Shown in pieces: positions 34,549-44,500 of a stretch of DNA of 64,000 nucleotides. Origin of the DNA: Candidatus Terasakiella magnetica. GTDB taxonomy: Bacteria; Pseudomonadota; Alphaproteobacteria; Rhodospirillales; Terasakiellaceae. Under the pieces are notes generated by a model. The model had not been told where the DNA came from and searched no databases. It was given only the letters and a program-made list of their open reading frames with translations. Both the position numbers and the translations under genes were made by a program. The DNA lies in NCBI RefSeq assembly GCF_900093605.1, contig NZ_FLYE01000001.1, forward strand, positions 646,784 through 710,783. Reading direction: 5' to 3'. How positions within the stretch are numbered: position 1 is the first letter of the stretch; every line of letters begins with the position of its first letter.

Positions 34549-36447
34549 ATGAATAAGGGTGAAGCAAACATAATCAGGACACGGCTCCTTATTGCTTTTA
34601 GCAGTATTGTCGCGCTTGTTATTGTGGCTTCTACCGTCGCATTAATTGCCTTTGACATGTTTGGGGGCGTCGTTGAAAATGCCACCACAAAAACCCTGCC
34701 CCGCATGGCGGCAACCATTCGCCTATCAGAACGAGCAGCCCTCATTGCCGCGGGCGCCCCTAAAATTGCTCTGGTTAAAACTCATAAGCAAGTCATCAGT
34801 GAGATTACCCGCCTGTCTAAACATTACAATGACATGCGCCAATCCCTGAATATGTTGGGCCAAGACCAAGATACGGAGCAATTTGATCATTTTGAGAAAA
34901 ACAGTGAACGTATCTGGGGGCTGACCTTAAAAATCCGCCAATTAACCCATCGCCGCATTGACCAGCGCACGGTTCATCAAACCATTATGAAGGATGTGCA
35001 CAATCTACAAAATGAACTTGCCGATGTGCTTACCCCGCTTATTTATGGGGTGACCTCCCTGACCCGCCTTCAAGGCAGTCGAACAGCCCACCAAATTTCA
35101 AGAAGGATACAAAAATCCAAAGACAACTCTGAGCTTAAGGATACAAAAAAGAAAATCACCGGACTGACAGATTACGCCCTGCATAATATTGAATATGCCA
35201 TGGCGATCAGAAATAATTCCACATTAATGGTGAGCCTGTTAAATGGTGCTGCGCAAATCACAGATGCTCACCTACTGCCTGCATTACAAAACCAGTACAT
35301 TCAATCTTTCAGTGACTTCAGCCATGCCATTGACGCCTTCCTTCAAGGACCACTTGCTGAACGAAACCCGATTTTAAAAGAAAATATTAAACAGCTTAAA
35401 ACCCGTTTCAACAGCTATATTCTTGGCGACAAAAACCTTTTTTCAGTAAAGCAGGATGAGCTTGAAACCGACCATGAAATTGAGCTTATTTTAAATGAGC
35501 AACGCAGCCTGACTGACCTTATTTTCATCCTGTCACAAAGCACTGTCTCTGCGGTTGAAAATAACATCGAAGAGGTTCAAATAGAGCTGGTCGGCACGTT
35601 AAATAAAAGCGAAGTCGCCATCATTACTGTGGCAATTATTTGCGTCTTCCTTGCCTTTTTCATTATTTACCAAACCCATATCATTTTAATCAAACATCAA
35701 GAAGACATGCGCCAAGCCAAAGAAACAGCCGAACTTGCCAGCCGTGCAAAATCTGAGTTTTTAGCCAATATGTCCCATGAATTGCGCACCCCTTTAAATG
35801 CCATTATCGGTTTTTCAGAAGCTATCAAAATGAAAATATTCGACCCGGTAAAAGATGCGGAAAACTACGATGACTATATCAACAGCATCCATATATCCGG
35901 GGTACATTTGCTGGATGTTATCAATGATGTACTGGATGTTTCGCGCATTGAGGCTGGAAAATTCACCCTTGAAGAAGAAGATGTTGACCTTAAAGAAGTC
36001 GTTGAAGCAAGCTTACGCTTGGTCAAAGATCGCGCCTATCAAAGTGGCGTAAAGCTCACAACTAAAGTGGATGAAGGGCTCCCGCTAATTTTTGCCGATA
36101 AAACCCGCTTGAAACAAATCTGCATCAACCTGCTGTCCAATGCGGTTAAATTTACAGAAGAAAATGGTCAGGTCAGCGTCACGGTTTGTGCGCAACAAAA
36201 TGGCAATATTTTGCTGGAAGTCACAGACAGTGGCATTGGCATGACCCAAGAAGAAATTGAAAAAGCCCTTGAAGTCTTTGGACAAGTTGAAAGCCAGCTT
36301 TCAAGAAGCCATGAAGGCACAGGCCTTGGCCTGCCTCTTGTGCAATCTCTTATTCGCCTGCATGGCTGGGGCTTTAAAATTGAAAGTGACAAAGGTAAGG
36401 GGACGAAAGTTTCCATCCCCATTACCCCTGAGCGTATCAGACTATAG
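34549..36447 (+). CDS. Membrane histidine kinase with large helical periplasmic sensor (TorS-like layout)
   Basis: A 632-residue kinase. Helix about 9-31, a long helical periplasmic region (about 32-358) like the TorS sensor bundle, helix about 361-383, then HisKA (FLANMSHELRTPLNAIIG) and HATPase (NLLSNAVKF, DSGIGM, GTGLGLP). There is no HAMP, receiver or Hpt, so it is a plain kinase, unlike E. coli TorS. It begins 3 nt after the RbsB-like binding-protein gene, suggesting that the binding protein docks on the sensor bundle. No response regulator lies beside it; the next gene converges. Confidence 0.88.
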   Translation: MNKGEANIIRTRLLIAFSSIVALVIVASTVALIAFDMFGGVVENATTKTLPRMAATIRLSERAALIAAGAPKIALVKTHKQVISEITRLSKHYNDMRQSLNMLGQDQDTEQFDHFEKNSERIWGLTLKIRQLTHRRIDQRTVHQTIMKDVHNLQNELADVLTPLIYGVTSLTRLQGSRTAHQISRRIQKSKDNSELKDTKKKITGLTDYALHNIEYAMAIRNNSTLMVSLLNGAAQITDAHLLPALQNQYIQSFSDFSHAIDAFLQGPLAERNPILKENIKQLKTRFNSYILGDKNLFSVKQDELETDHEIELILNEQRSLTDLIFILSQSTVSAVENNIEEVQIELVGTLNKSEVAIITVAIICVFLAFFIIYQTHIILIKHQEDMRQAKETAELASRAKSEFLANMSHELRTPLNAIIGFSEAIKMKIFDPVKDAENYDDYINSIHISGVHLLDVINDVLDVSRIEAGKFTLEEEDVDLKEVVEASLRLVKDRAYQSGVKLTTKVDEGLPLIFADKTRLKQICINLLSNAVKFTEENGQVSVTVCAQQNGNILLEVTDSGIGMTQEEIEKALEVFGQVESQLSRSHEGTGLGLPLVQSLIRLHGWGFKIESDKGKGTKVSIPITPERIRL

Positions 36448-36448
36448 C

Positions 36449-38212
36449 CTAGATCACATCTTCCAAATCATCAATAAAGCCAGACACCACATTAAGGCCA
36501 CGCTTCCAGAAATCTGGATCAGACGCATCCAGACCAAAGGGTGCTAACAACTCTTTATGACGTTTTGAGCCACCAGCGGCCAACATATCGCGATATTTAC
36601 CTTGGAAACCCTCATGACCATTTTGGAACACATCATAAAGGGAATTCACCAGACAATCGCCAAAGGCATAGGCATAAACATAAAAAGGCGAATGGATGAA
36701 ATGGGGAATATAGGCCCAGAAATGCTTATATTCATCTTCATATCTAAAGGCTGGACCTAAGCTTTCAGTTTGTACAGACATCCAAATCTCACCAAGGCGA
36801 TCAGGCGTTAACTCACCTTTTTTGCGCTCATCATGGACTTGGCGTTCAAAATCACAAAAAGCCACTTGCCGCACAACGGTGTTGAGCATGTCCTCCACTT
36901 TGCCTGCCAGCATAATGCGACGGCGTTTTTCATCACTTTCTTTATCCAACATAGAGCGAAAGGTCAGCATCTCCCCAAAGACAGAGGCTGTTTCTGCCAA
37001 GGTCAGGGGTGTATCAGCCATCAAGGGGCCTTGGTCTGCAGCTAAGACCTGATGTACACCATGACCGAGCTCATGGGCCAATGTCATCACATCACGCACC
37101 TTGCCATGATAATTCAGCAAAATATAAGGATGCGCTGATGGCGTTACAGGATGGGCAAAGGCACCACTGTCCTTACCTGCGCGTGGGGGTACATCAATCC
37201 AGTTTTCATCAAAGAAACGTTGACCGATTTGGGCCATCTCCCCATCAAAAGCATTATAGGCGGTAAGCACTGTGTCTTTGGCCTCACTCCATTCGATCTT
37301 GCGATCATCATCTTCAGGCAAGGGGGCATTGCGATCCCAATAATCCAGTTTATCAACACCAAACCATTTTGCCTTAAACCCATAGTAACGGTGCGCCAGA
37401 TCGCCATATGAATCTTTTACAGAGCCGATCAACGCATCCACAACCTCATCTTCCACAAGGTTAGACAGATTGCGCGATGAGATGGGACGTTCCAACCCGC
37501 GCCATTGATCTTCCGTCGCCTTATCCTTGGCAAGGGTATTGGTGATGAGAGAGAAAAGACGGATATTTTCACCTAACACACCACCGAATGATTTAGCAGC
37601 CTCTTTGCGCTCCGCCCCCTCTTTAGAGGACATTTTATCAAGCACATCTGAAATGGTAACTTCTTTGCCTTGTAGGGGAAAACGAAGGCCTGCCATGGTC
37701 TCATCAAACAGGCGGTTCCACGCCCGTTTACCACTGACCGATTTTTCATGCAGCAGACGTTCCATTTCTTCGCTAAGCTGATAGGGGCGATGCACCCGTA
37801 CATCCATCACCCATGGGCGGTATTTTGCAGCGGCTTCTTCTTTAAAGAAACCCTCCAACACCTCATCTTCAAGCTTGTTGATCTCTAGAGTATAAAACAA
37901 GATCAAGCTGGAAAGGTCAGTAATTTCTTCCTGCATATTTTGATAAAACTGACCGATGGCAGCATCGGTATTATCGCTTGAATATTGCAACTGGGCATAA
38001 CTGATCACGCGCCCCAAGATATCTTCCATTTGTTCATAGGCTTCAAGGGAGGCTGCAAAACCTTTCCCATCCAGCGTGGCAAGCTTGCCCTGATAGGCCT
38101 TGGCAAAGTTTTGTGCCAGCTCTTTTGCCGTGCTTAAATCATCTTTAAGCTCAACCGCCTTGATGGAAGAATACAGGTGAGTTAGGTCCCAAGTTGGTAA
38201 ATTTGTTTTCAT
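36449..38212 (-). CDS. pepF: Oligoendopeptidase F, M3 family
   Basis: A 587-residue cytosolic zinc metallopeptidase with the M3 site LAHELGHGVHQVL (HExxH) and the downstream glutamate in LAETASVFGEML. It starts MKTNLPTWDLTHLYSS, typical of the PepF/M3 clade. It cleaves short peptides in the cytoplasm. It is transcribed divergently from the acyl-CoA ligase and converges on the kinase at 34549 with almost no gap. Confidence 0.93.
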   Translation of the reverse strand: MKTNLPTWDLTHLYSSIKAVELKDDLSTAKELAQNFAKAYQGKLATLDGKGFAASLEAYEQMEDILGRVISYAQLQYSSDNTDAAIGQFYQNMQEEITDLSSLILFYTLEINKLEDEVLEGFFKEEAAAKYRPWVMDVRVHRPYQLSEEMERLLHEKSVSGKRAWNRLFDETMAGLRFPLQGKEVTISDVLDKMSSKEGAERKEAAKSFGGVLGENIRLFSLITNTLAKDKATEDQWRGLERPISSRNLSNLVEDEVVDALIGSVKDSYGDLAHRYYGFKAKWFGVDKLDYWDRNAPLPEDDDRKIEWSEAKDTVLTAYNAFDGEMAQIGQRFFDENWIDVPPRAGKDSGAFAHPVTPSAHPYILLNYHGKVRDVMTLAHELGHGVHQVLAADQGPLMADTPLTLAETASVFGEMLTFRSMLDKESDEKRRRIMLAGKVEDMLNTVVRQVAFCDFERQVHDERKKGELTPDRLGEIWMSVQTESLGPAFRYEDEYKHFWAYIPHFIHSPFYVYAYAFGDCLVNSLYDVFQNGHEGFQGKYRDMLAAGGSKRHKELLAPFGLDASDPDFWKRGLNVVSGFIDDLEDVI

Positions 38213-38300
38213 TTGTTCTTTTTCACTTTGATGAAGAGAGGGTTTTGCGGCTAGAATTGGCGCTTATCCCCATAATGTCAACCGGACAAGACATTCAATT

Positions 38301-40085
38301 ATGACAAACTATCTCTGGCCCAATCTGGTCACCATGTTTTTTGATCAAGCCAACGCAAAGGGCGATAAGCCTTTTGTCTGGCAAAAAGTTGATGATCAAT
38401 ATGTTTCCACAAGCTGGTCAGAAGCTGCAAATCAAGTGGTCAATCTGGCACGTGCCTTAAAAAAACATGGCATTGAAAAAGGCGATCGTATTGTTCTGGT
38501 CTCAGAAAACCGTTCACAATGGGGCATTGCCGATATGGCGATTATGGCAGCAGGGGCCATCACGGTTCCCGCCTATACGACCAATACGGTAAATGATCAT
38601 CGTCATATTTTAAATAACTCCCAAGCTAAAGCCGCCATTGTTTCAAACCAGCGCCTTAGCGAGACACTTTTGCCCGCAACCCATGGCGCAGCTGAGCTTG
38701 AATTCGTTATCACCATGGATGGGTTTGAGCTCAAACAAGAACTCTCCCACCCTCTGCATAGCTGGCAAGAGATGGTTGAAACAGGCGCGAGGCTTGATGA
38801 TGAAATTATCCAACAGGCAAGCGAGCTTAGCTTGGATGATACTGCTTGTATCATCTATACCTCAGGCACAGGTGGCACGCCCAAAGGGGTAATGCTTGCG
38901 CACCGCTCCATCCTGCATAACTGCCAAGGTGCGACCAAGCTTTTAAAATCCATCGGGCTTGAGGATGAAACTTTCCTTTCTTTCTTGCCGCTCTCACATT
39001 CTTATGAACATACCGCCGGATTGATGTGGCCGATTTATCTGGGCGCGCAAATCTATTATGCTGAACGCGCCGATACCCTTGCTGCCAATATGGCAGAATG
39101 TCACCCGACGCTGATGACATCAGTTCCGCGCCTTTATGAAATGATGCGCGGTAAAATCCTGCGCGGGCTGGAAAAGCAAAGTGAAAAGAAGCAACAAATC
39201 TTCATGAAAGCCCATGATTTGGGCCGGGCAAAATATCTCGGTGAGCCTTTGGGTTTTTTAGGCAGCCTCCAGAATATGGCGCTTAAAAAACTTGTGCGCA
39301 ATAAAGTGCGCGAAAAATTTGGCGGTCGCCTTAAGGCTATGGTCTCAGGTGGCGGACCGCTTAACCCGGATGTAGGTATCTTCTTTCAAGCCCTTGGCAT
39401 ACGCATTTTACAAGGTTACGGACAGACTGAATCCGGCCCCGTGATTAGTGTTAATGCCCCCCATAAAATTAAAATGCAAAGCGTTGGCCCTGCCCTTGAA
39501 AACACCGACCTTAAAATTGCCCCTGATGGGGAAATTTTGGTGCGCGGCGATTTGGTAATGAAAGGCTATTGGCGCAACCCCACAGCCACACAAGAAACCA
39601 TTATTGATGGCTGGCTTCATACAGGTGATGTTGGCTTTATTGATGAGGATAGCTATCTGCAAATCACCGATCGCAAGAAAGATATTATTGTAAATTCTGG
39701 TGGGGATAATATTTCCCCGCAACGGGTTGAGGGTTTCCTATGCTTGCAAAAAGAAATCGCCCAATCCATGATCTATGGCGACCAGCGCCCCCATCTTGTC
39801 GGGCTGATTGTACCGGATGAAGAATTCGCCCTTGAATGGGCAAGCGAGAACGATGTTGCACAAGACCTCAGCGTTATCATTGAAAATGCCGCCTTCAAAA
39901 CCCTCATTGCTCAAGCAGTCGCGCGGGTTAATGAAGAGCTTTCCAACATTGAAAAAGTGCGCAAATTCATTTTAACCGATCAGGCCTTTAGTATTGAGAA
40001 TGAACAGATGACCCCCACCCTTAAAATCCGGCGTCATATCATCAAGGCGCAATATGGCGATCAACTCTCCCAGCTTTACGGTTAA
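38301..40085 (+). CDS. Long-chain acyl-CoA synthetase (AMP-forming)
   Basis: A 594-residue ANL-family ligase of the FadD15-like clade. The P-loop reads YTSGTGGTPKGVMLAH, the adenylate-binding motif GYGQTESGP and the hinge DRKKDIIVNSGGDNISP. It activates fatty acids to acyl-AMP and then acyl-CoA. Length and motifs are normal for a soluble long-chain ligase. It stands alone between pepF (divergent) and the GAF-HD-GYP gene. The chain-length preference cannot be told from sequence. Confidence 0.92.
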   Translation: MTNYLWPNLVTMFFDQANAKGDKPFVWQKVDDQYVSTSWSEAANQVVNLARALKKHGIEKGDRIVLVSENRSQWGIADMAIMAAGAITVPAYTTNTVNDHRHILNNSQAKAAIVSNQRLSETLLPATHGAAELEFVITMDGFELKQELSHPLHSWQEMVETGARLDDEIIQQASELSLDDTACIIYTSGTGGTPKGVMLAHRSILHNCQGATKLLKSIGLEDETFLSFLPLSHSYEHTAGLMWPIYLGAQIYYAERADTLAANMAECHPTLMTSVPRLYEMMRGKILRGLEKQSEKKQQIFMKAHDLGRAKYLGEPLGFLGSLQNMALKKLVRNKVREKFGGRLKAMVSGGGPLNPDVGIFFQALGIRILQGYGQTESGPVISVNAPHKIKMQSVGPALENTDLKIAPDGEILVRGDLVMKGYWRNPTATQETIIDGWLHTGDVGFIDEDSYLQITDRKKDIIVNSGGDNISPQRVEGFLCLQKEIAQSMIYGDQRPHLVGLIVPDEEFALEWASENDVAQDLSVIIENAAFKTLIAQAVARVNEELSNIEKVRKFILTDQAFSIENEQMTPTLKIRRHIIKAQYGDQLSQLYG

Positions 40086-40184
40086 GTCCTTAAGTATGAC
40101 TACAAGCAGATAATCGCTTTTTGAAATTTCTACGTTTATACTCCCGTTAATAATATACAATAAGTTTTATTAACAGGCACCGCG

Positions 40185-41297
40185 ATGTTACAACAATTAC
40201 TCAGCAAGAGTGAGCTAACTCTCGCAGAACGGCTCTGCAAAATCCATGAAGAGATCCGCCAGCTTCATCCTGAACTCTGCCGGGTTGCCATTGCCGTTTA
40301 TGATGAAGAAAGAGACAATTTAAAAACATTTGCCCATTCAACAGATGGTAGTTCCCCCATTAGTTTTTATGAAGCCCGCCTTAGTGAAGCCAAATCTCTT
40401 CAGGAACTTGCCAATTCAAGCCAAACCCGCATTATTGATGACCTTAGCCAAATAAGCGGTGATAATTTCCACAGTCAAAAATTACTTGAATCCGGTTATC
40501 TGTCCAGCATGACCCAACCCATACAGTTTAATGGCAAACTGTATGGGTTTTTATTTTTCAACTCCCCCGTAAAAGGTTTTTTCTCTGATCTGCGCCATGC
40601 CACCATCAAGGCTTATGCAGGTGTTATCTCCCTTTTATTGATCAATGAGCTTCAAACTCTAAACACCTTTAAAGGTGCGGTTCAAACTGCGCGTGAATTC
40701 AGCCGCTTTCGCGATGAGGAAACGGGTAATCACCTAGAGCGCATGTCCAGATACGCCCGCCTGATTGCACGCGACCTTGCGCCAAAACATTATAAAGAAG
40801 ATGACTGGGTGGAATATGTTTTCCAGTTCTCCCCCCTTCACGATGTGGGCAAAGTCGCTGTGCCTGATGATATTTTACTTAAGCCCGGCAAACTGAGCCC
40901 TGAAGAATTTGAGCATATGAAAGATCATGTCACAAAGGGCGTTGAAATCATCACGATGATGAACAACGAGTTTGGCCTGAACTCGCTCAACTTTTTTGAG
41001 ACCCTTTATAATATCGTGGCTTATCATCATGAATGCCTTAATGGCAAAGGCTACCCCTATGGGCTTGAAGGTGAAGAAATCCCTATAGAAGCCCGCATTT
41101 GTACTGTGGCAGATGTTTTTGATGCGCTCACCAGCCGACGCCCATACAAAAATGCATGGACAAACGAAGACGCCTTTGAGTATTTGCAAAGCCAAGCTGG
41201 CAAGCAATTAGACCCGGACTGTGTCACTTCCCTCATCAGCCATAGCGAGCGGATTAAATCCATTCAGGCTGAATTTGTTGAAGACTATATGGGCTGA
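40185..41297 (+). CDS. GAF-HD-GYP protein, predicted c-di-GMP phosphodiesterase
   Basis: A 370-residue soluble protein. The N-terminal half (about 15-155) has a GAF-like fold (CRVAIAVYDEERDNLKTFA, later KLYGFLFFNSP). The C-terminal half is an HD-GYP domain: NHLERMSRYARLIA, LHDVGKVAVPDDILLKPG, HHECLNGKGYPYGLEGEEIP. All metal-binding residues are there. It differs from the 29764 protein in having no receiver, so it is likely controlled by a small ligand bound to the GAF domain. Single gene, no clear operon partner. Confidence 0.9.
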   Translation: MLQQLLSKSELTLAERLCKIHEEIRQLHPELCRVAIAVYDEERDNLKTFAHSTDGSSPISFYEARLSEAKSLQELANSSQTRIIDDLSQISGDNFHSQKLLESGYLSSMTQPIQFNGKLYGFLFFNSPVKGFFSDLRHATIKAYAGVISLLLINELQTLNTFKGAVQTAREFSRFRDEETGNHLERMSRYARLIARDLAPKHYKEDDWVEYVFQFSPLHDVGKVAVPDDILLKPGKLSPEEFEHMKDHVTKGVEIITMMNNEFGLNSLNFFETLYNIVAYHHECLNGKGYPYGLEGEEIPIEARICTVADVFDALTSRRPYKNAWTNEDAFEYLQSQAGKQLDPDCVTSLISHSERIKSIQAEFVEDYMG

Positions 41298-41322
41298 GCT
41301 TTTTCTTCGCAAATGCACCCAA

Positions 41323-41338
41323 AATGCTGCGCAGCATT
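41323..41338. repeat. 16-bp perfect palindrome
   Basis: AATGCTGC-GCAGCATT lies 26 nt after the GAF-HD-GYP stop, followed by GTGCGCAAC. It lacks a T-run, so it may be a Rho-type pause, an operator or an mRNA-stabilising hairpin. Confidence 0.4.
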
Positions 41339-41445
41339 GTGCGCAACATAAAGGCATCTTTTTGACAAAAGCCTGAAATTTTAAAACCTGTAATCCCTTC
41401 TATTGCAACAATTCTTGCTATTTTTAGGACAGGCCAACTTACCTA

Positions 41446-41474
41446 TTGAATTCTGGTAATTCATCCCCTGATAC
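41446..41474 (+). promoter_or_regulatory. Possible promoter of the indolepyruvate oxidoreductase gene
   Basis: TTGAAT (41446-41451), a 17-nt spacer and TGATAC (41469-41474) lie 37 nt upstream of the ATG. The -35 overlaps an inverted repeat GAATT-CTGGT-AATTC. Moderate match only. Confidence 0.3.
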
Positions 41475-41510
41475 TTACATAATAAGAAAACGAAATTACA
41501 GGGACGAGCC

Positions 41511-44500
41511 ATGAATATTCAACGCGATGTAACTTTGTCGGATAAATACGCCTTAGAATGCGGACAAGCCTATATGACAGGCACCCAAGCCCTTGTGCGC
41601 CTGCCTATGTTGCAACGACAACGCGATGAACTTAAAGGGCTCAACACGGCCTGTTTTATCTCTGGCTATCGCGGCTCTCCCCTTGGCAATTTGGATCGTG
41701 AGCTTTGGAAGGCCAAAGAATTTGTTGCCGCCCAACATATTAAGTTCGAGCCCGGCATTAATGAAGAAATGGGCGCCACCTCTGTTTGGGGCTCTCAACA
41801 GGTTGGCCTGTTTGAAGGTGCACTTTATGACGGTGTCTATGGCATGTGGTATGGCAAAACACCGGGCATTGATCGCTCCGGTGATGTGTTTAAACATGCC
41901 AACTATGCGGGCACCTCGCCCAATGGTGGGGTCTTGGCACTGGCTGGGGATGACCATAACTGTAAATCCTCCACCATTCCGTGCCAGTCCGAATATGCCT
42001 TTATGGATGCGCAAATCCCTGTGCTCAACCCGTCTAATGTGCAGGAATTTTTAGATTACGGCGTTCTGGGTTGGGAAATGTCGCGCTTTTCCGGCTGCTG
42101 GGTGGCCATGAAAACCATCTCAGAAACCGTCGATGCCTCAGCCTCGGTCTATATAGACCCAAACCGTATCCAAACGCTCTATCCTGATTTTGATTTCCCA
42201 AACGATGGCGTTCATATCCGCTGGCCTGACAAACCGCTTGAACAAGAATATCGCCTGCAAAAATATAAGCTCTATGCCGCCCTTGCCTTTGCGCGCGCCA
42301 ATAAGCTTGATAAAGTCATGATCGATAGCGACAAAGCGCGTTTAGGCATTGTTACATCCGGTAAATCCTATCAAGATGTACTCCAAGCCCTTGAAGATTT
42401 AGGCATTGATCAAGACCGCGCCAGCACACTTGGCGTGCGCCTTTATAAAGTCGCCATGCCGTGGCCGCTAGAACCTGAAGGCATTAAAGAATTCACCAAA
42501 GGCTTAGATGAAATCCTTGTGGTGGAAGAAAAACGCGCGGTTATTGAAAACCAGCTTAAAGAGCAACTTTATAACTGGAATGAAAAAGACCGCCCGCGCG
42601 TGATTGGTAAATTTGATGAAGACGGCGATTGGATTTTACCCAGTGCCAATGAACTTTCCCCTGCGCGCATTGCCCGCGTGATTGCCGCGCGCATCAAAAA
42701 ATATTTCACCGATGACGCCATTGAAGAACGTCTGGCTTGGTTAGATGCCAAAGAAGAAGAACTGGCAAAACCACGGCGCACCACACACCGTATGCCGACC
42801 TTTTGTTCTGGCTGTCCCCATAACACCTCAACCAAACTGCCTGAGGGCTCACGCGCACTGGCAGGCATTGGGTGCCATTATATGGCCACATGGGTGCGTG
42901 CAGAACAGACCCAAACTTTCACCCAGATGGGCGGCGAAGGCGTGCCTTGGGTCGGGCAAAGCCATTTCACCAAAGAAAACCACGTTTTTGCAAACCTTGG
43001 TGATGGCACCTATTATCATTCCGGCATTCTTGCCATTCGCCAAGCTTTGGGCGCAAATGTTAATATCACCTATAAAATCCTCTTTAATGCTGCGGTTGCC
43101 ATGACAGGGGGACAACCTGTTGATGGGCCACTTACAGTCCAAGGCCTCACCAAACAGCTTAATGGTGAGGGGGTAAAACGTATTGCCATTGTGTCAAATG
43201 AGCCAAACAAATATCCAAGCCGCATGGAGTTTGCCCCTGATGTGAGCTTTCATCACCGCGATGACATGGATGAAGTCCAGCGCGACCTGCGCAACTGGCC
43301 CGGTGTCTCCGTCCTGATTTATGACCAACATTGTGCGACCGAGCTTCGCCGCATGCGAAAACGCGGCAAAGCACCTGTGCCTGCACGTCGCCTCTTTATC
43401 AATGATGCGGTCTGTGAGGGCTGTGGTGATTGCGGGGTTGCCTCAAACTGTGTGTCCATTACCCCAAAAGAAACGGTCTTGGGACGCAAACGTAAAATTG
43501 ACCAATCCACCTGCAATATGGATTATTCCTGCGTCAACGGTTTTTGCCCGAGTTTTGTTTCCGTTCATGGGGCAAATTTGCGCAAAAAAGAAGGCCATAC
43601 CCAAGCTGACGATTTTGCCACAACCCACCTGCCCGCCCCGATACTACCCGCAACGAACGAGACCTATTCTATTGTTGTCACAGGTATTGGCGGCACGGGC
43701 GTTGTCACCATCGGTGCACTTCTTGGCATGGCTGCCCATATGGAAAATAAAGGAGTTTCCGTTTTAGATATGACAGGCTTGGCGCAAAAAAATGGCTCAG
43801 TCATCTCCCACATCCGTTTGGCAGATAGCCCTGAAGATATCTATTCGGTTAAAATCCCCGCAGGCGAGGCTGATCTCATGCTCGGCTGTGATCTGGTGAC
43901 TTCTGCCAGTTTTGATGCTTTGGCAAAATTAAAATCAGGAAAATCAAAAGCCATCATTAATGACCATAAGGTCATGACACCGGACTTTGCCTGTAACCGT
44001 GATGCCCCCTTCCCGCTTAATGGGATGAAGCAATCTATTGCCGAGGCTGTTGATAAAGCACATAGCTGGTTCTTTGATGCCAGCCAGCTTGCCTCAAAAC
44101 TATTGGGGGATTCTATTGGCTCAAACATGTTTGTAGTCGGCTATGCCTTCCAGCTGGGCCTTATCCCCATCTCTGAAGGTTCCCTACTTAAAGCGATTGA
44201 GCTAAATGGCGTACGGGTTGACTTTAACCAACGTGCCTTTGTTTTGGGACGTTGGGCAGCACATGATATGGATAAGCTTTCAGAGCTGATTGAAGATGAA
44301 AAACCACAGTTCATTCAACAAGACCTTGAAGCCCTGATCAAACATCGCATTTCCCATCTGACAGACTATCAAGATGCTGATTATGCTGAACGCTACAGTC
44401 ATATGGTCTCGCGCGTTTATCGCGCTGAACAGGAACTCGGCACAGGCTCACAAGAACTGACAAAATCCGTTGCCCATGTGTTAGCAAAGCTCATGGCCTA

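Noticed and set aside
41553..43767. Several frames of about 150 residues on both strands inside the oxidoreductase gene
   Set aside because: They are shadows of one 1156-residue gene with continuous family motifs.
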